41,641 bases of DNA from Sphingomonadaceae bacterium. Lineage in GTDB: Bacteria > Pseudomonadota > Alphaproteobacteria > Sphingomonadales > Sphingomonadaceae. Below the pieces are notes generated by a model that was not told the origin of the DNA, did not search any database, and worked only from the letters and a program-made list of their open reading frames with translations. Shown here in pieces: positions 24,203 to 34,476 of the stretch. Every line of letters begins with the position of its first letter. Positions within the stretch are counted from its first letter, which is position 1. Made by a program: the position numbers and the translations under genes. Location of the stretch: NCBI GenBank assembly GCA_947375105.1, contig CANCET010000011.1, positions 1-41,641 of the forward strand, given 5' to 3'.

Positions 24203-26167
24203 ATGTCGATCAATCCATTCGCCGCGGTTTCAACATCCCGGATCCACCGGGAATTGGCCCGGGTCGAAGCCGCCATCGCCGAAGGACGGTTGGGCGAGCG
24301 TATGCAGGTCCGCGAAGGCAATGCCGCGACAATCGACCTCGCCGATGCCATCAACACTCTGCTCGACCGGGCGCTCACGCCATTCGGAGAGCTGGGCCAG
24401 GCGGTCGGGTACATGCGCACCGAACATGATCGGGGCGATATCGACGTGATCGTCCCGCAGCAGAACTTCCGCGGCGAAGTTGCGGTGATCGCAAGCGATA
24501 TCAATGAATTGGTGAACACGCATATCGCGGTCAAGAAGCTGGCCATGGGTGTGGTGCGCGAATTCAGCATCGGCAATTTCAAGGCACCACTGGAGCCGCT
24601 GCCGGGCAAGAAGGCCTTCATCAACGAGGCAATCGAAACGCTGCGCGGCAACCTTGCCGGCCTGATCGCGGACATGAACCGCATGGCCGTCGAGCACGAG
24701 CGCGGTGATATCGACGTGGTGATCGACGCCAGCAAGTTCGGGGGCGATTTCGCCGTCGTTGCGCGCGGCATCAACGAAATGGTCCTTAGCCATATCGCCG
24801 TGAAAAAGAAGGCGATGGCCTGCGTGAAGGCCTTCGGCGAAGGCGATTTCAGCGCGCCGATGGAGCAGCTCCCCGGCAAGAAGGCGTTCATCAACGACAC
24901 GATCGAGGCGCTGCGGCAAAATCTCCGGGCGATAACGGCGGAAATCCAGTCGCTGATCGAGGCCGCAACCGCAGGCCGCCTGAGCCAGCGCGGCGACGAG
25001 CGGCAATTCGTGGGCGATTTTGCCCGCTTGATCTCTGGGATAAATGGCATGCTCGATGCCACGATCCTGCCAATCGAGGAAGGCAACCGCGTGCTCGGCA
25101 AGCTGAGCGCGGGCGATCTTGGCGAGCGCGTCGAGCTCGAGTGCAGGGGTGACCATCAGAAGATGCGCGACAGCATCAATGCACTTGTCGATAACCTGCG
25201 CACGTTTGCCGGCGCTGTCTCCATGGCGGCCGATGAAGTCGCTGATGGCAGCACCCAGATGGCCAGCAGCTCGCAGCAGCTTTCGCAGGGCGCGACCGAA
25301 CAGGCGGCTTCTGCCGAGGAAGCGTCCGCATCGATGGAGCAGATGGCGGCAAACATCAAACAGAACGCCGACAACGCCGCGCAGACCGAAAAGATCGCCC
25401 GCCAGTCATCGAAGGACGCCGAACTTTCCGGCACGGCGGTAGACAAGGCAGTGAACGCCATGCGCACGATTGCCGAGAAGATCAGCATCGTCCAGGAAAT
25501 CGCCCGCCAGACCGATCTGCTCGCGCTCAATGCTGCGGTGGAAGCCGCGCGCGCCGGCGAGCATGGCAAGGGCTTTGCCGTGGTTGCCTCCGAAGTCCGC
25601 AAGCTGGCCGAACGCAGCCAGGCGGCGGCAGCGGAAATCGCGTCGGTGTCAACCGAGACCGTCAAGGCCGCAAGCGAAGCTGGCGACATGCTCGGCAAGC
25701 TTGTCCCCGACATTCGCCGGACGGCGGAACTCATGTCCGAGATCAGCGCCGCCTGCCGCGAACAGGATATCGGTGCCTCGCAGATCAATGAAGCGATCCA
25801 GCTGCTCGACAAGGTTACGCAGCAGAACGCCAGCGCATCCGAACAAATCTCCTCGACATCCGACGCTCTGGCCGGGCGCGCCGAGGAACTGCTGCAAACC
25901 ACCGCATTCTTCCAGATCGGTGATCAGCGCGGGCAAGGCCAGCTGGCCGCGCGCCCGGTGCGGCCAGAGGCTGTGCGGGCTGGGTCAGTGCGGTCAGGAT
26001 CAGTGCGGGCAGGGGCACCAAAGCCCTCGCTGGAAGCGCGCGGGAAGGGGCGTGCGCTGCGCACGAATTCGATCGCGCATCAGCAGGAGCGCATCAGCGG
26101 TTTTGCCCTCGATCTGACCAGTGGCGCGGCCGACCCTGAAGACAGCGACTTTGGCCGCGCGGCCTGA
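24203..26167 (+). CDS. Second cytoplasmic poly-HAMP methyl-accepting chemotaxis protein
   Basis: A 654-residue paralog of the first receptor, again with no membrane segment or sensor domain. About seven HAMP-type modules fill residues 1-335, including two 90-residue double units. The signalling domain is nearly the same as in the first ([26 protein letters not shown]), so both can probably share arrays. A low-complexity stretch, [15 protein letters not shown], precedes the conserved tail [10 protein letters not shown]...FGRAA. AGGGGA lies upstream of ATG 24203. It differs from the first receptor mainly in having one double unit fewer, consistent with gain or loss of units by recombination. 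Confidence 0.9.
   Translation: MSINPFAAVSTSRIHRELARVEAAIAEGRLGERMQVREGNAATIDLADAINTLLDRALTPFGELGQAVGYMRTEHDRGDIDVIVPQQNFRGEVAVIASDINELVNTHIAVKKLAMGVVREFSIGNFKAPLEPLPGKKAFINEAIETLRGNLAGLIADMNRMAVEHERGDIDVVIDASKFGGDFAVVARGINEMVLSHIAVKKKAMACVKAFGEGDFSAPMEQLPGKKAFINDTIEALRQNLRAITAEIQSLIEAATAGRLSQRGDERQFVGDFARLISGINGMLDATILPIEEGNRVLGKLSAGDLGERVELECRGDHQKMRDSINALVDNLRTFAGAVSMAADEVADGSTQMASSSQQLSQGATEQAASAEEASASMEQMAANIKQNADNAAQTEKIARQSSKDAELSGTAVDKAVNAMRTIAEKISIVQEIARQTDLLALNAAVEAARAGEHGKGFAVVASEVRKLAERSQAAAAEIASVSTETVKAASEAGDMLGKLVPDIRRTAELMSEISAACREQDIGASQINEAIQLLDKVTQQNASASEQISSTSDALAGRAEELLQTTAFFQIGDQRGQGQLAARPVRPEAVRAGSVRSGSVRAGAPKPSLEARGKGRALRTNSIAHQQERISGFALDLTSGAADPEDSDFGRAA
24422..24961 (+). 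repeat. Two in-frame 270-base tandem units in the second receptor gene
   Basis: Units start at 24422 and 24692, again exactly 270 bases apart and homologous to the three units at 21571-22380. The second unit ([12 protein letters not shown] ... [12 protein letters not shown]) is closer to the units of the first receptor than to its own neighbour, which suggests exchange between the two genes. Confidence 0.8.
25973..26017 (+). repeat. Three 15-base tandem units, [15 protein letters not shown]
   Basis: The three units code five residues each in the linker between signalling domain and C-terminal tail. They look like a flexible tether of changeable length. No matching repeat is present in the first receptor. 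Confidence 0.7.
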
Positions 26168-26212
26168 CCTGCGCCAGACCCGCCACATTGACCTCCTGCC
26201 GATGGTGCAATC

Positions 26213-28161
<1,949 letters not shown>

Positions 28162-28164
28162 GCG

Positions 28165-29883
28165 ATGGCGGCGCTCAGTCTCGACGTCTGGCCTGAGGCA
28201 GCAAGCGGGAACCTGGTCGGGCCCGCTCCGGCGGACAGCCTTGGACACCTGCTGGCCGCGATCAACGATGATTTCGATGCCGCCAGCGGCTATCTCGGCC
28301 AGTCGGTTGGCCAGATCGAGAGCATTGTCGCCGCCTTGACCGCTGTGGCGAGCATGTTCGACGACGGCGTGGGTGCCGAAGCGGTCGAGGGCCTCACGCA
28401 AACGGCCCAATCCCTTCTGACGATCCGCGCGCTTGTCGACGAACGTACTGGCGAAATCCAGACCATGCACGGGGCAGCCCGCGATCTCAGGACAAGCGCA
28501 TCCGAACTGCTGAGATGCCTGCAAGTTATTGATATTTATGGTATGAATGTCAAGATTACGGGCGCCGGGCTGCCGCAGTTCATGGAATTTGCCGATGCCA
28601 TGCGCGTAAAGCTCGGGCAGGGCGATCAGGAAGTGCGCGGTCTTGATCATATGCTGGAAGCGCTGGAGCGCGGCTTGCGGCAGATGGGCCAGAGCGATCA
28701 GCGGCTGGCGGCGGAATGTGCGAGGGTCATTCCGCAAGTCCCCGATACACTGCTGCGCGAAGCCGGACATCTCAGGGCTCACCACGCCGGCCTGACCAGG
28801 CTTGCCCAATCGATCTCGATGACGGCTCAGGCGATCCAGGGCGAGCTGTTTGCCGCAGTGCAGGCGATCCAGATCGGCGACCGCGTGCGCCAGCGGCTGG
28901 AGCATGTACAGGGTGGCCTGAACCGCCTTGCCGCACATATTGCCAACGGTTCGGCCCCTTCGTGTGTGGCGGGCGTGGTGATCGGCGTTCTCGCAGCGCA
29001 GTGCGATGCAGCCGGAGCCGACTATGCGATGGAGACGGGCGAACTCGTCACCGCGCTGACCCGGCTCCAGGACGAGTGCGAACACCTCGCGGGGCTCAAC
29101 ACAGTGCCCGACGGGAACGACGAGGCGACGATGCTGGCCCGCATCGAGACGGGCGTTGCCGAAGCGCATGACATGCTGAGGCAACTGGACCAGGTCAACA
29201 CGGATGGCACGGCCACGTTCGGCATGATCCTGCGGGCGGTCGACGAGGTTATCCAGCGCGCGGAGGCGGTCACCCGCCTGCGGCTCGACGTGCAACATAT
29301 GGCGATCAACATCGGTCTCAGTTGCCGGGCTGCGGAGCGGATCGGCCGCCCGGTGACCGTGATTGCGACAGAAATCAGGGCTTATGCCAACCGGCTCGAT
29401 ACGATCACCGATGCCATTCTGGGCCAGCAAGCCAATCTTTCCGGGCCATGCCACCGCCTGCAGAGCCAGTCGGCGGAGCAATGCCACGCATCCGGAGCCG
29501 TGCTTGCGCGGTTCATCGCGACCATCAGCGAGTGCAGCCGAAGCAGCAAGCAGGCGATGGAAGCAGCCGACGCGCAGACCGAAGAGATGCGTGAGGCGCT
29601 TGCCGCCGCCGCCGCGAAACTGAAGGGGGCCACCCGCCTCGGTTTGCAGATTGAGGAACTCGGCAAAACCCTGAAGCGGCAAGCTGATATGCCGGACCAC
29701 CTCGATGAGCGCGCGATCGGCTGCTTGCAGACCGTGCTGGACGACATTGCGAGAACCTACACGATGCGCGAGGAACGCATGGTGCATGACCGGTGCCTGC
29801 CGCCACAGCTTGTCGGCATCCGCTCTGCCGCGCACGCCGTGCCTGATCCGGACGACGACGACGAGGACGACGGGCTGTTCTGA
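28165..29883 (+). CDS. Large helical chemosensory protein with CheZ-like motif and degenerate receptor-like hairpin
   Basis: A 572-residue, almost wholly helical soluble protein; I do not recognise a named family. Residues 230-248 read AAVQAIQIGDRVRQRLEHV: Asp239 and Gln243 have the D-x3-Q spacing of the catalytic Asp and Gln of the CheZ phosphatase. Residues 379-410 (MAINIGLSCRAAERIGRPV, then TVIATEIRAYANR) align without gaps with the receptor tip [19 protein letters not shown], then [13 protein letters not shown], but with key tip residues changed. The protein ends DPDDDDEDDGLF, an acidic tail with a final aromatic residue reminiscent of the CheY-binding tail of CheZ. It is the last gene of the cluster, three bases after cheB. 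A CheY-phosphate phosphatase or a kinase-array modulator is the best guess. Confidence 0.6.
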   Translation: MAALSLDVWPEAASGNLVGPAPADSLGHLLAAINDDFDAASGYLGQSVGQIESIVAALTAVASMFDDGVGAEAVEGLTQTAQSLLTIRALVDERTGEIQTMHGAARDLRTSASELLRCLQVIDIYGMNVKITGAGLPQFMEFADAMRVKLGQGDQEVRGLDHMLEALERGLRQMGQSDQRLAAECARVIPQVPDTLLREAGHLRAHHAGLTRLAQSISMTAQAIQGELFAAVQAIQIGDRVRQRLEHVQGGLNRLAAHIANGSAPSCVAGVVIGVLAAQCDAAGADYAMETGELVTALTRLQDECEHLAGLNTVPDGNDEATMLARIETGVAEAHDMLRQLDQVNTDGTATFGMILRAVDEVIQRAEAVTRLRLDVQHMAINIGLSCRAAERIGRPVTVIATEIRAYANRLDTITDAILGQQANLSGPCHRLQSQSAEQCHASGAVLARFIATISECSRSSKQAMEAADAQTEEMREALAAAAAKLKGATRLGLQIEELGKTLKRQADMPDHLDERAIGCLQTVLDDIARTYTMREERMVHDRCLPPQLVGIRSAAHAVPDPDDDDEDDGLF

Positions 29884-30034
29884 CAGCTCTCCCGTGGCGT
29901 TCGGCAGAGCTGGCGCTTCACGTTTCCGCCCTCGTCGCTCTCCATGTCGACATAGGCCACAAAAGTGCGAGTTGCGGCGCCGCCCGGCGTGCGCCAGCCT
30001 TGTCGCCTGCCTGGGGGAGAAGGTCCATGCGCCG

Positions 30035-30439
30035 ATGAGAGATCCGTATGTCTATGTCGTGATCGTCAGCGCACTTGCGCTGCTAGCCTATTACTTCACG
30101 CTGCTGATGGCGGGGCTGGCGCGGGGGCGCTTCAAGATCCCGGTTCCTTCGCACAGCGGACCTGAAGAGTATGAACGCTATGTCCGCGCGCACCACAATA
30201 CGCTGGAACATCTGGTGCTGTTTCTGCCCGGCATGTGGCTGTTCGCCTATGTCGTGAGCCCGCTGTGGGCGGCGGGGATCGGTGCGATCTGGCCGTTCAT
30301 GCGCGTGGCTTATGCGCGGGGCTATCACCGCGCGGCGGAGAAGCGGCTGATCCCGCTCTACATCTCGATGCCGCCGATCTACATTTTCGTGCTCGGATCG
30401 CTGGTTGGCGGGACGGTGCGTGTCGTGAACGGGAATTGA
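30035..30439 (+). CDS. MAPEG family membrane protein
   Basis: A 134-residue membrane protein with about four hydrophobic helices: 4-28, 55-72, 74-90 and 108-128. Between the first two is ERYVRAHHNTLEHLVLF, which carries the RA..N..E signature of MAPEG proteins (microsomal glutathione transferases and leukotriene synthase relatives). Bacterial members may conjugate or reduce lipid-like electrophiles with glutathione; the substrate here is unknown. It is four bases before the amidohydrolase gene and probably in one transcript with it. The start at 30035 is set by the frame and the first helix; the ribosome site (GAGAAGG) is rather far. Confidence 0.82.
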   Translation: MRDPYVYVVIVSALALLAYYFTLLMAGLARGRFKIPVPSHSGPEEYERYVRAHHNTLEHLVLFLPGMWLFAYVVSPLWAAGIGAIWPFMRVAYARGYHRAAEKRLIPLYISMPPIYIFVLGSLVGGTVRVVNGN

Positions 30440-30443
30440 GGCG

Positions 30444-32168
30444 ATGCAGGCAGACTATGACCTCGTGATCCGCGGCGGCACGATCGCTGACGGTAGCGGC
30501 GGCGATCTGATCGATGGCGATATCGCGATTGCGGACGGGCGCATTGCCGCAATCGGCGCGTTCGCCGGGCGCGGCGCCGAGGAAATCGATGCGAAAGGCC
30601 GGATCGTCACACCCGGCTTCGTGGACGTCCACACGCACTACGATGGCCAGTGCATCTGGGCAGAAGAACTTTCGCCCTCATCCGCGCACGGGGTGACTGC
30701 TGCGGTGATGGGCAATTGCGGTGTCGGCTTCGCGCCGTGCCGCAAGGCCGATCACGATATGCTGATCAACGTGATGGAAGGCGTGGAGGACATACCCGGC
30801 GTGGTGATGACCGAGGGGCTTTCGTGGGACTGGGAGACGTTTCCCGAATACCTCGACACCGTGGCGGCGGGAAAGCGCGATATCGACATCGCGGCCTATC
30901 TCCCGCACGCGCCCTTGCGCGTCTACGCGATGGGGGAACGAGGCGCCGCGCGCGAAGCCGCAACCGAAGATGACCTCGCGCTGATGCGCCGCCTTACGGC
31001 CGAGGCAATGCGGGCAGGGGCGATCGGCTTTGCCACTTCGCGGCTCTCGATTCACAAGACCGCCGATGGCGGCGCGATCCCCACGTTCGATGCCGATATT
31101 GCCGAGCTTGAGGCGATCACGCGCGGCATGGCTGATGCGGGGGCGGGCACCTTTCAGGTCGTGCTTGATGCCTTTGTCGGCTGGGACAAGGAATACCGCG
31201 TGATCGAACGGGTGATCGCCGCGAGCGGACGCCCGGCCACCTTCACGCTTGCCTCGGGCAACGATGCACCGCCGCGCTGGCGGCGCGTGCTGGAAATGCT
31301 GGAGGCCACCAACGCGAGCGGCGGTATGGCCCACGCCCAAGTCATGCCGCGCCCCATCGGTCTGATCGCCGGGCTTGAGCTGACGGTGCATCCCTTCGTG
31401 CTGTGCCCGAGCTGGTCGAAGATCGCGCATCTGGCCATCGAGGAACAAGTCACCGCGATGCGCGATCCAGCCTTGCGCGCCGCGCTGCTGGCAGAGGATT
31501 TCGCGCCGGGCCACCCGTTCAATGCGCTGGCACGCAACTGGCGCTGGTTGTTCCCGCTCGACAATCCGCCAGACTATGCACCGCCCGCGCACGAAAGCAT
31601 GGCGGGGCAAGCCGCCGCGCGGGGCTGCACGCCGCAGGAAGTGGCCTATGACCGTATCCTCGAAACCAACGGGCGCGGCCTGTTCCTCGCCGCGCTTGGC
31701 AATTACGAGAACGCCACGCTGGACAGTGCCCACGAGATGCTGCGCCACCCCTATTGCGTGCCCGGCCTCGGCGATGGCGGCGCGCATTACGGGGCGATCT
31801 GCGATGCGAGCTATTCGACCTATCTGCTCACGCAGTTCGTGAAGGGCAATGGCCCGCTGAAGCTGGAACTGGCTGAAGCGGTGCATATGCTCACCCGCAA
31901 GGCGGCACGCGCGGTCGGCCTCGATGATCGCGGACTGCTGGCCGTCGGCGCGCGGGCGGACCTGAACGTGATCGACCTCGACGGACTTTCGCTCCACCTT
32001 CCCGAAGTGGTGCGCGATCTGCCGGCAGGTGGCCGCCGCTTGCACCAGCGCGCGAACGGTTATGAAGCGACCGTTGTGGCGGGCGAGGTCATCCGCCGCT
32101 TCGATCAGTCAACCGGCGCACGGCCCGGCAAGCTGATCCGCGGGGCAGGGTACCGACCGGCCGCCTAG
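30444..32168 (+). CDS. N-acyl-D-amino-acid deacylase-like amidohydrolase
   Basis: A 574-residue amidohydrolase of the D-aminoacylase group. Near the start are DLVIRGGTIADGSGG and PGFVDVHTHYDGQ with metal ligands His63 and His65. The MGNCGVGFAPC segment is typical of the group, as is the late GLGDGGAHYGAICDAS, with Asp and His near the metal. The end has the usual small beta domain (GVLLAVGARADLNVIDLDGL-like). It hydrolyses N-acyl or cyclic amide bonds, but the true substrate of this subfamily is often unknown. It follows the MAPEG gene by four bases, and its stop overlaps the end of the opposing SDR gene by four bases. Confidence 0.88.
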   Translation: MQADYDLVIRGGTIADGSGGDLIDGDIAIADGRIAAIGAFAGRGAEEIDAKGRIVTPGFVDVHTHYDGQCIWAEELSPSSAHGVTAAVMGNCGVGFAPCRKADHDMLINVMEGVEDIPGVVMTEGLSWDWETFPEYLDTVAAGKRDIDIAAYLPHAPLRVYAMGERGAAREAATEDDLALMRRLTAEAMRAGAIGFATSRLSIHKTADGGAIPTFDADIAELEAITRGMADAGAGTFQVVLDAFVGWDKEYRVIERVIAASGRPATFTLASGNDAPPRWRRVLEMLEATNASGGMAHAQVMPRPIGLIAGLELTVHPFVLCPSWSKIAHLAIEEQVTAMRDPALRAALLAEDFAPGHPFNALARNWRWLFPLDNPPDYAPPAHESMAGQAAARGCTPQEVAYDRILETNGRGLFLAALGNYENATLDSAHEMLRHPYCVPGLGDGGAHYGAICDASYSTYLLTQFVKGNGPLKLELAEAVHMLTRKAARAVGLDDRGLLAVGARADLNVIDLDGLSLHLPEVVRDLPAGGRRLHQRANGYEATVVAGEVIRRFDQSTGARPGKLIRGAGYRPAA

Positions 32169-32953
32169 AAGATTGAAGTGCCCATGCCGCCATCGACCAC
32201 CAGCGATTGGCCGGTGAGGTAGCTGGCCTGCGCGCTGCACAGCATCGCCACCAGCGCGCCAAGGTCCTCCGCATCGCCGAACCGGCCCGCCGGGATGCGC
32301 ACGGCCTTCACGAACGCGGCAGCTTCCTCGTCATAGGTGCGCCCGTTCGCCGCCGCGCGCGGGCCCAGCATGTCTTCGATCCCGGGGGTGTGATGCATGC
32401 CCGGCAGCACGGAATTGATCGTCACGTTGTGCCGCGCCAGCTCCTTCGAGATCGCGTGGCAATAATTGGCCAGCGCCGCGCGCGGCGGGCCTGAAAGCAC
32501 GCGCATCGCCGCCGGATACTTGGCCGCGCCAGTGCTGATGTTGACGATCCGACCCCAGTTTCGCTCCACCATCGGCCCCGATACCGCCTTGATGTAGTCG
32601 ATCGGGCTGAGCAGCGCTGTCGCCACCGAGCGCTCGAATGCCTCGCGCGAAACGTTCCGGAAATCGCCGGTAAAGGGCGGGGGCGCGCAGGTCGCCACGA
32701 AGATGTCGGGATCGGGGCAGGCGGCAAGGATTGCTGCACGGCCCTCGTCGCTCGCGTGATCGGCGGAGACCGGGTGGACCTTGGCGCCCGTCTTGGCAGC
32801 GATGGCAGCACAAGTCGCTTCCAGTCGCTCGGCGCCCCGTGCAGAAATGAACACTTCGGCGCCCTCGCGCGCGAGGGCCAGCGCCGCACCGCGCCCCATG
32901 CCCGCGCTGCCGCCGTTCACCAGCGCCTTGCGCCCCCTGATGCCAAGATCCAT
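32165..32953 (-). CDS. SDR family protein lacking the usual YxxxK
   Basis: A 262-residue Rossmann-fold protein with the cofactor motif NGGSAGMGRG (14-23) and the ending YLTGQSLVVDGGMGTSIF. The strand VNISTGAAKY keeps a Ser at the active-site place, but the expected YxxxK is replaced by SGPPRAALANYCHAISKELA: an Arg-Ala-Ala-Leu where Tyr-x3-Lys normally lies. Some SDR subgroups show this and either use other residues or have lost the standard reaction. NNAG is likewise replaced (ATCAPPP). It lies 18 bases behind the acyl-CoA dehydrogenase gene, so the two are probably co-transcribed in lipid or side-chain breakdown. Confidence 0.85.
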   Translation of the reverse strand: MDLGIRGRKALVNGGSAGMGRGAALALAREGAEVFISARGAERLEATCAAIAAKTGAKVHPVSADHASDEGRAAILAACPDPDIFVATCAPPPFTGDFRNVSREAFERSVATALLSPIDYIKAVSGPMVERNWGRIVNISTGAAKYPAAMRVLSGPPRAALANYCHAISKELARHNVTINSVLPGMHHTPGIEDMLGPRAAANGRTYDEEAAAFVKAVRIPAGRFGDAEDLGALVAMLCSAQASYLTGQSLVVDGGMGTSIF

Positions 32954-32971
32954 CGCTATCTCCTCACCCGG

Positions 32972-34153
32972 TTATTGCGCGGCCTTCCAGTCTCGCCGCA
33001 GCTTCTTGGCGAGGCTCCACTTGTGGACTTCGGTCGGGCCGTCATAGATTCGGAAAGCGCGCACTTCGCGGAACATCATCTCGACGATGGTCTTGTCGGT
33101 CACGCCCATGCCGCCCATCACCTGCACGCACTTGTCCGCCACGCGCATCAAGGCTTCGGAAACGGCGACCTTGGTCATCGAGCTTTCGACCGTGCCGAGC
33201 GATCCGGTATCGAGCACGCCCGCGCACCAGTCGATCATCAGTTCGCATTGCTTCAGGTCGATCATGTTCTCGGCCAGCATGAAGCCCACGCCTTCGTGGT
33301 CGATCAGCTGCTTGCCGAAAGCCATGCGGCGGTTGGCGTAGTCGACCGCGATTTCCTGCGCGCGCATGCACCCGCCCAGCCAGCGCATGCAGTGCGAGAG
33401 CCGCGCCGGGGACAGGCGGATCTGCGCATACTTGAAGCCTTCACCGGCATCCCCCAGCATCTGGTCTGCCGGAATGCGCAAGTTGTCGATGGTGATTTCG
33501 GCGTGGCTGCCGGGCATCGAGCTGTCGATCGTGTTGGGCACGCCGGTGATCTGGATCGCCGGATCGGGCAGGTCCACCAGGAACATGCACGCGCCGCCCT
33601 TGCTGTCCGGATCTTCGGACTTGGCCATCACGATGCCGACCTTGGCGCCCTCGGCGCCGGTGATGAAGCACTTCTTGCCGTTCACCACCCAGTGGTTGCC
33701 GTCCTTGCGGCATGTGGTGAGCATCATCGAGGGATCTGCGCCGGCGCCATTGAGTTCGGCCGGTTCGGTCATCATGAAGGCCGAGCGCGAGCGCCCTTCG
33801 ACCAGCTGCTTGAGGAAGCGCTCCTTGAGATCGGGGCTGCCAACATGGCCGATGAGGTACATGTTGCCCTCATCCGGCGCCTGCGTGTTGCAGGCCAGCA
33901 TCCCCAGCGGGGTGAGGCCGGACTTGATAAGGATCACCGCCGTCTCGCGCTGGCTGTAGTGGCTGCCGTCTGGCCGGATATGCGGTGTGAGCACACCGGC
34001 TTCGCGCGCCAGTTCGCGCATTTCCATGACGAGCTCGTCGGTCGGTGCGCCGTGGTGGTCGCGCCGCGGGTCCTGCTCGTAGGGGAAAATCTTCTCCCGC
34101 ACAAAAGCCTCGACCTTCGCCGCCATCTCCAGCGCTTCGCTGCTGATCGTCAT
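32972..34153 (-). CDS. Acyl-CoA dehydrogenase family protein
   Basis: A 393-residue FAD enzyme. The flavin and substrate signatures are FMMTEPAELNGAGADP and the middle beta domain WVVNGKKCFITGAEGAKVGIVMAKS. The C-terminal helical domain has FGKQLIDHEGV and VQVMGGMGVTD. The closing RIYDGPTEVHKWSLAKKL has Asp where short- and medium-chain enzymes have the catalytic Glu of YEG; this DGP.EVH form is also known from the ACAD10/11 group. It probably oxidises an acyl-CoA, but the chain is unknown. ATG 34153 has GGAAGGG upstream; the longer open frame has no support. Confidence 0.92.
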   Translation of the reverse strand: MTISSEALEMAAKVEAFVREKIFPYEQDPRRDHHGAPTDELVMEMRELAREAGVLTPHIRPDGSHYSQRETAVILIKSGLTPLGMLACNTQAPDEGNMYLIGHVGSPDLKERFLKQLVEGRSRSAFMMTEPAELNGAGADPSMMLTTCRKDGNHWVVNGKKCFITGAEGAKVGIVMAKSEDPDSKGGACMFLVDLPDPAIQITGVPNTIDSSMPGSHAEITIDNLRIPADQMLGDAGEGFKYAQIRLSPARLSHCMRWLGGCMRAQEIAVDYANRRMAFGKQLIDHEGVGFMLAENMIDLKQCELMIDWCAGVLDTGSLGTVESSMTKVAVSEALMRVADKCVQVMGGMGVTDKTIVEMMFREVRAFRIYDGPTEVHKWSLAKKLRRDWKAAQ

Positions 34154-34476
34154 CCCGCCAGACCCTTCCTGTGACCGTGATACGCTTACTTCGGCGCCAT
34201 GCGGATCGCGTTGCCGGGCACGAGGCGTGCATGCAACAGAAAGGTTGACCGGGCTGTGGCCCGCTATCGAATATGAGGAAGAGGGGCCCGCTGGCGCGGC
34301 AGGAAATGGACATCGGTCCTTGCGGCTTCCTTCGACCATGATTGGGTCCGGGGATCTCTTGGCGATTGGATCGCAGTCTTGGGCAACCTGGGTGTTTTCC
34401 GAGGCTGCGTCGCGTTGATGCTGCGGCCTACCCAGACGTATATCCTGGCGGATGCCCGCCAACGCAGGAACAGCAT
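34154..34476. other. Intergenic region between divergent operons
   Basis: About 320 bases between the acyl-CoA dehydrogenase and the nitroreductase-like gene. Short open frames occur on both strands, but none has a ribosome site together with a recognisable product. It should contain two promoters. No shared palindrome of the GGCA-N4-TGCC type was found here, and I see no other clear element. Confidence 0.5.

Noticed and set aside
29884..29912. Seven-base inverted repeat after the CheZ-like gene, considered as a terminator
   Set aside because: Arms CAGCTCT and AGAGCTG are short, the loop is 15 bases and no T tract follows.
32756..34174. Open frame of 472 codons on the plus strand opposite the acyl-CoA dehydrogenase
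   Set aside because: Shadow of the SDR and dehydrogenase genes; no motifs.
34227..34418. Small 63-codon frame between the divergent operons
   Set aside because: No ribosome site and no recognisable product; it covers the likely promoter region.
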